A DNA stretch of 64,000 bases. Origin: Notospermus geniculatus (Eukaryota; Nemertea; Pilidiophora; Heteronemertea; Lineidae). The translations under genes were made by a program, and so were the position numbers. Numbering within the stretch: position 1 is the stretch's first letter; each line of letters starts with the position of its first letter. The notes under the pieces are model-generated. The model saw nothing but the letters and a program-made list of their open reading frames with translations. It was not told the DNA's origin and did no database searches. Positions 55,501 through 64,000 of the stretch are shown piece by piece. The stretch covers positions 77,438-141,437 of the forward strand of contig NMRB01000145.1 in the NCBI GenBank assembly GCA_002633025.1, in the 5' to 3' direction.

Positions 55501-58500
55501 GGCTTTATCAACACCACTAACACCATCTATTTTGAAACTGCATACAGCCACAAACCTTCCAGTCAAAAATCTCCCTTCTTCATAAACTGACAAAGATCCA
55601 TACCTGTCGAACCTCTGTGCCCAAGTCTGTTGACTTTCCATGAGGGAACTCTGTCTGTACTCTAACTCAAACTGTAGTTTGTTGATTTCCTGCAATGATC
55701 ACAAAAAATGAACCAATCAGCACCATGTGACCATCACAAACCTCTGCTACACTGCTACCAGGCATTCATCAGGTCCGAATCCGATGGTCTTCCTGCTCTC
55801 AGATAACAGTCACAAGAAGATATGGAGAGATGAGGCCCTCAAACAACTTTTCCTTTTTCTCCAATTATGTCAATGCCTTCAACATCATCTCCAAAATGTG
55901 TCCAATGCTCTGCCGTGTCACATTCTGATTACAATACAAAGCCTCTGATTGCATTACACAAATAATAACAGATTGATCTGGTGCATAGTAATAATTCTCA
56001 CTCAAAACCATGAAGTGAGGACGGTCTCAATATCAGCTATGTAATCCATATTGTTGAGATCACAGACCAGGCACAATTGGCCATTAAAATGCCACTGTAA
56101 AGTTTCTAAAACTACTTGTGCATTTGAATGCCAGATTTGGATATAAAGCAGTTTATGATACAGCTTATAAGAACTCCTGAATGAATGGTGAAGCGTACAG
56201 GATAAGGAAGAGATTAGTGATGGCTCAGGTGCTCATCAAGTATCATACAACATGCATGGCAAGTGGACAAGCAAAAGCAAACGACACAGCCTGTGCACGG
56301 GCAAGAAGAGAACTGAAAGCAACCGACACGTGTTGTTCGTCATTCATCCTGGAGGACAGTTGAAAGTGACTCACTCATTGAGCTGACATGGCTGACAGAT
56401 TGTTGTGTCAACTGACCAAGCACACAACACCAGTGACATGAGTGAAAACTACCAAAATAATGTCGATATTGGGACATACGGTATGAATAAAGACTAGCAA
56501 ATGCTTTTACTTCAGATTTGTACAGCATTGTCTAGTGCAGCTGTGTTGCAAAATTCAAGTACCCCGGTAAAAGCATTTACTAGTCTTTATTCATATGACC
56601 CATTGACAGGGTTGAGCTGTACAGCAAGCCAGTTCCCAAGCTGTCATCTTGGTATGCCGTAGCCTTTAAGTTGAAGCATGGGGTGGGGTGGGATGGGTGG
56701 GTGAAGAGCTGCCACAATGCTAGGTCTACATGTACATTCTCCCCTACCTCAGCCTTTGGTACATTTTTATGACCCCTGTGCCCTGAATCCACCAAAAAAC
56801 CAGCATCTTCAGTTTGATCAGTTGTGCTTTTCAAGGTAGAGTCAGGAGAGCGGCAGTTGTCGGTGTTAGGCTGGTGAAACATAACACACAGTAAAACACA
56901 TGGGTTATTCAGAACATCACACAATTTATCACGAAATTTGCCCTCATAAGTCACGCCAGTATCTGTACCAAATTACATTCAAATTGAATTCATCTTTTAC
57001 AATGGATAATGACCCTTGTCCCCTATGTGTAAGGTCACTGAGCTCTGATGCTAAACCTAATCAAAGCATACATGATGCAGGCTGCTTTGAAACTGACATA
57101 CACACAAAACCTCAAGCCAATCAAGTTTTAAAACAAGGTCAACAGATTACCAGGGACCAGGTCAGACCATTCAAACTCGGTGAAGCCTCCCCACCCAGCA
57201 CTCTGCACACATTATGCATGAAAAGATAACATGCCCTCTCACCTGGAGGAAAAGATCAATTGTGCCACAAAATATCTGAACAAATATGATGTACCGTATA
57301 TGTAAAATTATATCCTGTTGCAGGTAATAAGAGTATTCAGTGATCTGAGACATTATCATACATTTATGGCCTCTGTAGGGCTGTCAGAAACCAAAGACAT
57401 AAAAGGGGACAAACGAATCAGGCACTGAAGGGACAAAGACTGAGCATGCTTGAGATCAAATCTTCATTATTGTGCGAGGAGGGACTATGGGAGAGAGACC
57501 AGAACCAGACAAAGGCAGCAAGAATGAACAATTTGATCTGATCTATTTCAATCCCCAGTAATTTTATGCGAAGTGTAAGGACACCACAACTACAGTAACA
57601 GACATGACATGTTTGTTTGTAAACAGCCTCTGCCCTGTTCAGAGCACTGAATTGGTTTTGTCACAATGCCTGGACATGGCCCAAAGACTGACACAACTGG
57701 CCATTCCCTGAAGAAACGAGCCATCATCAGTAAGTTGCTGGTAGGTTCCCTGGCAGTGAAAATGCGCTCAGTCGGCATGCGTTTGTCTTGCGTGAAGTCG
57801 GGGAAGCTGATGATTGTGCACCTACCTGTTCCATAATGTGGCTTAGTTCTCGTATTTTGTGTTCACTCACATCATGCTCACACTGGGCAACTTGTGACTG
57901 CAAAAAAGGGGCAGAATAATAATCAGTCACTCACCGGTCCTTTCAGGATCAGCACGTCATAAATCACTAGAGGACCCCCGGTAATCCTTGCTGGCGAGTT
58001 GGAGAAGCTGTTGATGATATATGTAGCAAGATTTGTACCATATGGCCATCCCTACACCTGGCAGCAGACAGCAGCGAGCTATTAATTGCAACTCGTCGGT
58101 ATCAAAATACAACAGCTGCGGGGAGGATCATTAGCATTTTGTGATAAGACACGTTATGCATAACAGGCCTTCCCTAATTAGCATTATCTGTGTGGTATGT
58201 ACAGAACTGATACACATACAATGTGGACACGTTCCATATGTTTCATTCAGACTTTGCCCCTGCCTCGGATCAGGGATCCCAAAAGTAGCACAGCAATTGT
58301 CATGGTTGTAGCAAAACCACCCATAACTGGCCCGTACATCCACAACGTGTTGACAAAGTCAAATCAAAGGACTGTTTTTGTATCATCATTTGAGTCGGCC
58401 TTTTTTATCAGTCAAGCCAAGGAGTTTTCAGATCCTGATCTTCCGAGTCAAGGCTTACACAGCACCATTCCAAAATTTGTGGCTACCCATCAAAAACTCA

Positions 58501-60933
58501 CTTTTGCATATGTTTATAGACTGGGCATGCTCGGTATCACTCTTGTGTTCAGACCATACTAACATTCAAACACATAGATTACACCCACAGTCATGACAGT
58601 GCAGTCTACATGTACTTAGTATATGAATGAAACATCTGGAGCGAGTCATTAACACACAAGATAATTAAAATAGTTCTACATCTCTCCCAATTATACCATG
58701 TGTCTCTTGTCAACACAATGGTTGGGTACTCGGTGATATTCAAACTGTTAGAAAAATTCTATCCAATCGACAGCAGCCAAGTAGGCCCTCAAGCAATATG
58801 TGTAATTAACCCGCCAGGGTCAAAGGTGATTGCTCAATGGTTTTGACTTGGCTTTGACAGAAAAGTAAGCAATCGAAACAACAGCCAGTACAACGGTCTG
58901 GAGGACAGTCATCACAATATCGTCAGTAGCTATAGTTCAAACAATTGAGATACTTAAAATGTTATCACAACAGAAATCTTCATGAACATCTGGCAACCGG
59001 TGACAATTTACTCGCAAACAGCTGCATTTGACACGCTAGCTGAAGACATGTCCACAGATAATCCAACACGATTCAGACACAAACAAAGCAAAAAATAATC
59101 CAACCAGTTCATCGAAGTCATCACAGACTGCAAAATAGTGGTACTCACATGCTTCGTAAAAAAGTACATTCATGCTTACAGCTATCCCATCTGTCAATTT
59201 CTCTAACTATAGGTAACTGACTCAAACATGTCAGAGTCAGATGACTTCCAGGCTGTTACCAACTGGATAAGATCTTCTTCCGTGAATAGCGTCACATCTG
59301 ACAAACTATGTCAGTGATGGACAGATTACAAACAATGACCATTTTCAAATCAATGGAATCAACAGTTCTGCTGGGGACAAAAGGCAACAGATTTATTACA
59401 GGGGCAGGGACAATGTCAGAAAACCTAATGTCACCCCCAATAGTATAGTGAAGCATGGACTTGTTCACTGCACGGACTGCTTTATAGAACTTCACTTCCA
59501 TATTCAACATAATCAATGTTATTCCCTCTCACCTTTTTATGTAGAACCTGAATTGCTTTATACTTGGCCTCCAGTTGTTTTTGGCATCTCTCCAGCTCAT
59601 TTCTAAGTATTTCCACCTCCTGAAGCCAAGCATAAGAAATGAATATGAGGAGTGTAGCCTAAGGACATGTCAGGATGAAAACAATACCTACTATGGTTTG
59701 AAACTCTGTGACTGTTCATGTTGTATTTTATACAGTTTAACTGTTGGCTTCTCAATCTCAGTGAAATGTCTCACTTGTGTTGTAGGCCCTGCAGTATCGT
59801 TTAGAACAGGGAACCTGTTTCTAGGCCTACCGTACCTGTTCTGTTTTCTTCAGCTTCTCATCGAGATCCACCTCAGTATTACAATGCCAGCACGATGTGA
59901 CTTGTGAATTGACACCTGGAAACAGAATGAAATGATTTCTGAAGAAATACATCCCCCGACAAAATGAATAAGCTATTCATCGTTACTTCACATTTGTGAT
60001 GAGGACACTTAGGTTTTGAAATGACATGGTAGGCGTGACATTGACAAAAGTCACTTGAAGCACTCACAGCAGCTCCATCATAGACTGATTATCATCTATT
60101 AAGTGTACAGTGTTGGGTACTGAAATCAACTCTGAGCTATTTACACCACACCACACCACACCAAGCTAAATGCTATAACCCATGGCAAAGCCCTTGTAGT
60201 GACCTCTAGGCCCAAAACGAGACTGTAGTCTGTACCAGCACAACCAACTACTACCATCCACAGGCATGCCACTTTACCAGGTCCTTGTGACAACCTTCAC
60301 CATTCTGCCACCTGATTCATTATAATGTTATCTACCTCTAACTGAACTACATCGACGGGTTCTACCTCTGCTGCATCTACCGGTATAAATTTCATTAACA
60401 TCGTGAGCAAAGAGTTGTTTCTGTTGGCGAATGGACGTACCCAATGCAATATCAGCAAATCTGGGGAATTCATCATCCTCGCCGTTTTCTGTTGGCACAG
60501 AATCTTCACTCTCAGATTCTGAACCTCTACACTTGAAATCAGTCATCCCATCACAGTCTGCTTCTGTTTTGGCCCTCCTACCAGAAAAAACTGAACGCTT
60601 CATTTTTGCGTTTCCGCGCAATCCAAGAATTTTAGGCCGATCTTTTTCACAGCATTGAAGGCTTTTGGAACGCTCTAGTTTTGAACCAGATAAGTTATTT
60701 TCAATGATGAACCTGTCAACATCACTGTGAAGATCTGGTTCAGATGTCGTCACCGAAGCTCTACCAGATGCATCGTCGGAGAGTCGACGTTTTGGGGATG
60801 GGGAACGAGGTAATCCCCCAGGTTTCAGACCAAAACCGAGTCCTAAATCCCCACTCTCGAGACTACTCGTCTCGCCATCGCTTCCATTTCTGTCTATGGA
60901 TCCATTCTTTGTATTCCGTGAACTCATTTTCAT
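52579..60933 (-). CDS. CCDC125: Coiled-coil domain-containing protein 125 (CCDC125)
   Basis: Eleven exons, from the start: 60933-60441, 59915-59836, 59619-59533, 57897-57826, 55689-55604, 54631-54549, 54451-54330, 54177-54070, 53847-53658, 53021-52861 and 52698-52579 (533 aa; human 511). Family marks: GDLGLGFGLKPGG near the N-terminus (human GDLGYGLGRKPGG), LAVLGACNCRGTNPDPCGCA (human LAVLGACLCHGPGGNPCSCA) and LNDKSEALAQQKIAARMLA near the end. Predicted coiled coil in exons 3-9; Ser-rich, basic N-terminal region. The vertebrate protein has been linked to cell motility; its molecular role is poorly known. The start may be at MKMSS or two codons on (MSS). Exon 6 has a duplicated acceptor region. 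Head-to-head with MRPL43. Confidence 0.9.
54632..54780. repeat. 40 bp minisatellite carrying repeated 3' splice-site sequence (CCDC125 intron 5)
   Basis: About 3.5 diverging copies of AAGAAAAGAATCGGACCAAT followed by CAGTGACAAGGAAAGATGCT, immediately upstream (on the minus strand) of exon 6. In transcript sense each unit carries TCACTGATTGG, a pyrimidine tract and CTTTTCTTAG or CTTTCCTCAG. The unit length is not a multiple of three. Confidence 0.85.
55022..55187. mobile_element. MITE with ACAGGGTGTCCC ends
   Basis: TATACAGGGTGTCCCAAAAA at the left and GGCCACCCTGTATC at the right. TA at both edges and the ACAGGGTG end point to a Tc1/mariner-type non-autonomous element. Confidence 0.65.
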
Positions 60934-61275
60934 TAGATTGTCATTATGAACAGAGAAATCGAAGAAAATTGATCAGAAAAACTCAAAACGACACCAGATG
61001 ACCGAAGAGCACCTGTCGAGTTGAGTGAATCCTTCCGCCAGCTGATGTAATGTAGTTATCTACAAATTAACCAAATTCGTGAGAACTTCTATAAACCAAA
61101 TACAAATAACAATAAGATATGTCAAATATCTATTTAACTTTGTGTAAAAACAACACGTGGAAAGTTGACTTTCCGGAAATATTTCCGAGAGTGCGTAGTA
61201 ATCTCTGGGTCAAGGTTATCTGGTGCACTGTATTTTACTTCCGGGTCAAATAACCAATGCTGTAATCATCTGATC
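60934..61275. promoter_or_regulatory. Divergent CCDC125 / MRPL43 promoter
   Basis: Only 342 bp separate the two start codons on opposite strands. The stretch includes TTTCCGGAAATATTTCCG and ACTTCCGGGTC, which contain ETS/GABP-like CCGGAAAT and CTTCCGG words often found at mitochondrial-protein gene promoters. Function is inferred. Confidence 0.5.
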
Positions 61276-62432
61276 ATGTCGAATCGTATGCTACCAAAGT
61301 TTGCTCTAAAGAGTAATCTTCAAAATGGAGTTGGTAGATATGTTTGTCAGTTACAAAGACTAACGATCAAATTCTGTAAAAGCTGGGCATGCAGTCGAGG
61401 AGTGAGGTAATTAGCTGATTAGCCCCAAGGCCAAGTTCCATCCCCCATGGATGGGCATGGCTGCTGGTGTCGAAGGAATGGTTGTCCCAGAAATGCATGT
61501 CGGAGTTACAATAGATGGGGGGCCAAGCTACCTTGCCAATTTTTTACCAGAGGGTAATAACAAACACTGAATGTACAGAACGCGGGTAACGTTGTGGGTA
61601 GCGGTTTGAAACTGCGGAGGGAGTTTATTCCATCCGATGGTCCATGGGTGGGGTGGTGTCGAAGGAATGGTTGTCCCAGAAATGCATATCATGATATCTG
61701 AGTTAGTGTGCTATATATTGATGAGTAAAGTTTCTTTCTTTCTCTCCAGGGATTTTATCGAGAGAGACTTGTTAGATTTCACAAAGAAGAACCCAGGGAT
61801 TGTTGTCTATCTCCAACCGAAGCGACATCATGCTCCAGTCCTTGTGGGTGAATACTGTAAGTATGACATTTGAAATCTCCATTGAACTCAGATATGTGAA
61901 TTGGAGAGGAATGGACCAAGTAGTCTGCCAGATAGGCCCCCTTGTCATGTAATGGGTACTAACTAGCTCTGCTGGAAACTGTGGCAGTGCCGCCCCTTCA
62001 TTCAATTCAATCAGGACCCAACAAGTGCACTTAGTACAACCTTCTCCTTGCCAAGGGTGACCATCCTCCTACATCAAGAAACTGATCTTCTCTTATATCT
62101 TTTCAGTAAATGGTGAGAAGCATTCTGTCCGCGTGCGTGATTACAACAGAGATGAAGTCAGGCAATGGGCCAGTTTCCTTCGTACACATTCAGGGGCTCC
62201 GGATGGTCGTCTTGTGAAAGCGTGGCACACAGACAATCCTAGTGTTCAGGGAGTGTGGACTCCTTTCTTGAACAAAGACTCAAAGGTCAATTTGGCAGAA
62301 TTTCCTGATGAGGAACTGAATAGGGCAAAAGTCGAGGAACTTTCTGCTACTGAGGAACTTTTAGAAAGGGTTAAAAACATGGCTGTAGTGGGGGAGGGAG
62401 AGTCTCATACAGAAGAAGGGCTTCAAAGATAA
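61276..62432 (+). CDS. MRPL43: Mitochondrial large ribosomal subunit protein mL43 (MRPL43)
   Basis: Three exons: 61276-61406, 61750-61856 and 62107-62432 (187 aa). Conserved blocks are [13 protein letters not shown] (human NGLGRYVQQLQRL), [34 protein letters not shown] and [15 protein letters not shown] (human FHTDNPSIQGQWHPF). The fold is the L51/S25/CI-B8 thioredoxin-like domain. It is part of the mitochondrial 39S subunit. The N-terminal basic and hydroxylated residues fit a mitochondrial import signal. The start ATG at 61276 gives the family-like N-terminus; the frame is open further upstream but unsupported. The C-terminal 40 residues are acidic and variable, as in other species. Confidence 0.93.
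61437..61705. repeat. Imperfect direct repeat in MRPL43 intron 1
   Basis: TCGAAGGAATGGTTGTCCCA and AGAAATGCAT occur at about 61470-61500 and 61660-61690. The flanking TCCATCC and GAGTT blocks are also shared; spacing is about 190 bp. Confidence 0.7.
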
Positions 62433-62470
62433 GATTGGAAGGAAAGAATATTTGTAACTCCTAGTTTGTA

Positions 62471-62476
62471 AATAAA
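62471..62476 (+). terminator. Polyadenylation signal AATAAA of MRPL43
   Basis: AATAAA 39 bp after the stop; a compact 3' UTR. Confidence 0.75.
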
Positions 62477-62635
62477 TGTCAATAAGAATACACAAGTCCA
62501 TCTTTAACAATTCATTTATCAAACAATGGAACTGAATGGTACATCAAAAGTTGATTGCCCTGGTTTGTCCCCACCCCGTTCACCTACACACAGGAACATT
62601 TCTGCTGTGCACAGCATCCTACATTGATTCTTGTT

Positions 62636-63133
62636 TCAATGTACATGTATTGTCCCATTCCTTTCATGTACTTGAGAAGATCCTAGTGAAAGTGTCCTGA
62701 AGAAGTCCTTGTGAAAGTCCATTCCATCCAGGTTTAGATCAGAGTTCAGAATGTCCTCGCATGAATCAGATAATTTCTCTGTCAGGTGGCTGGTCAAGTT
62801 TTTCTGAAAAACAATGAGGAGAATCGGCACACTTTTTCAGAAAGCCAAAACTGGTGATTTGTTATGTAGAATAGGCTGGTATTGCAACTGTCGTGATCTC
62901 CACTACATCATCTTAACCCACCATGGTGCACCTTGTACCAGGCAGGCGGAGAGTCCATGTGATTTATCCTGACAATATTATGCAGGAAGCTCTCCAGCCC
63001 TGGGGTTCTATTGGCCAAGACTGTGGACTGCAGCCATTGTCCTACCTGTTTAACTTTTTTGACAGACTTCAGTACTGGAGGATAGAATAGCTTTCCTTCA
63101 GGCTTGTATTCTACATATAAATCAACAGCTGGC
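62636..63133 (-). CDS. Last two exons of an unidentified gene (5' part beyond the window)
   Basis: Exon 63133-62932 (acceptor TTTACAG; donor AAG/GTGCAC, somewhat weak) and terminal exon 62803-62636 (acceptor TTTTTCAG, stop TGA). Together they read about 122 residues: PAVDLYVEYKPEGKLFYPPV, later VGQWLQSTVLANRTPGLESF, then MDSPPAWYK, and a tail with LTEKLSDSCEDIL and DFHKDFFRTLSLG. The exon junction is phase 0 and the first exon needs phase 2 upstream. I do not recognise the family. It converges on MRPL43, with about 200 bp between the two stops. Confidence 0.6.
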
Positions 63134-64000
63134 CTGTAAAGTAAATTCATGTATTTAGAGAGCTGAACACCACAGTAAACCCAGAGCTTTCTGGGCGAGC
63201 GATGCAAGGGGGAAAACGTACTCTTAGGAGTTGTGAATTCTGGAGTGGAGATGCAGGTTTAGGCCTACATGATCCCCCTTCTCCAGCTGAAATGTGGATC
63301 CGGAATGTAGAAGAGTGCCAGCTGAAAGAATTATCAAAGAATGTTTGTTTCGGAATAGAGGGATGCATCCCTCCATCCGAAATAAAAGGCTACCGCTAGG
63401 CTACCTACGGCAGCCTAGCGGCAGCCTGCGTAGCTATGGCATTATGGATTAGGATCTATGGGAAAATTCCACAGCAGCACAGAAATCCCGTCAACGAAAA
63501 AAGTATTTGTCGGCTATAATCCAAGTCATTCACAGGCCCAAAAAGAAACATAGGCCTATTCACTTATTCCAGTAATCGGTAGCACTTGCCACAAAAGCAC
63601 GTGAACGACGAACGGGGACGTGCTGAACTGGCGGTTGGATATAGAGAACTACATGTATGCATGAATAAGGCAAAGCAGACAAAGAACTCTGTTACTAAGC
63701 CACATTGTGGCATTTCTGACAATGGCTTATGCTGATTCAATGGCCGATTACGCTGTTAACAGGTGTGATTTGTTATCTGCACGGGGTGATAGACAGTGAA
63801 GCCAACAATCGACTTCGGCTTGGCCTATAAGCAGAAAGCAGACGACCGCCACAAAATCCCGAATTTTCGTGTTATTTTCGGCGATATTGTATCCATTCAT
63901 ATATGATTACTTACTACGGATATCTTTCGTGGAAACAGTACCGCTAAGCACAACTAATACGGCGTGTTCACGCAATGGGAGACAAAAATGCATATTCCTG
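63134..64000. other. Right end of window: no supported exon
   Basis: Presumably intron or 5' region of the minus-strand gene at 62636-63133. I found no exon with both splice sites and a recognisable peptide. An AGGCCTA/CTAGGCTACC-rich patch lies at about 63400-63440. Confidence 0.4.

Noticed and set aside
1-64000. CRISPR arrays, bacterial operons, viral genomes or intact transposase/reverse transcriptase genes
   Set aside because: None seen. Repeats are eukaryotic MITE, SINE or minisatellite type, and no long transposon ORF is present.

Overview
This is a window of animal nuclear DNA. Most genes are split into short exons (15-300 bp) with GT-AG introns, metazoan families are present (augmin HAUS8, exocyst EXOC4/Sec8, BRF2, TMEM230, CCDC125, mL43), and introns carry MITEs, SINEs and foldback elements. 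The high density of AGGCCTA, ACATGTA and ACCGGTA words and the pairs of allelic copies next to single Ns suggest a highly heterozygous marine invertebrate. A non-vertebrate deuterostome (echinoderm, hemichordate or cephalochordate) is my best guess, but a lophotrochozoan cannot be excluded from sequence alone.

Layout. 1-2654 (+) is a truncated astacin metalloprotease copy. 4785-8996 (+) is a complete seven-exon peroxisomal 2-hydroxyacid oxidase. 12411-16486 (+) is the intact astacin gene, of which the first locus is a 2.65 kb partial duplicate. 17323-25630 (+) is SNRNP27 (tri-snRNP 27 kDa). Its last intron holds a 1.2 kb exon coding an RGG-box plus prion-like low-complexity tail that is phase-compatible with the preceding SNRNP27 exon. 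27767-33824 (-) is HAUS8 with a long N-terminal extension, divergent from 34697-36679 (+), an intronless-CDS BRF2. 37988-46037 (+) is EXOC4, whose N-terminus is missing at an assembly gap. 48425-49707 (-) is TMEM230. 52579-60933 (-) is CCDC125, head-to-head with MRPL43 at 61276-62432 (+). 62636-63133 (-) holds the last two exons of an unidentified gene.

Exon models were built by hand. Each junction was checked for GT/AG and for phase, and the summed coding lengths are multiples of three: astacin 351 aa, hydroxyacid oxidase 366, SNRNP27 164, HAUS8 679, TMEM230 119, CCDC125 533, mL43 187, and EXOC4 866 after the gap. These are housekeeping genes (splicing, Pol III transcription, spindle, exocytosis, mitochondrial translation, peroxisome) plus one secreted protease. 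There is no operon-like functional cluster.

Most of the unusual content is structural. Minisatellites have multiplied splice sites: an in-frame 39 bp donor repeat in EXOC4 and a 40 bp acceptor repeat in CCDC125. A 253 bp terminal-inverted-repeat element with a 9 bp target duplication sits on a start codon. There are several long foldbacks, and tandem allelic copies lie beside single-N gaps, which are probably assembly artefacts.
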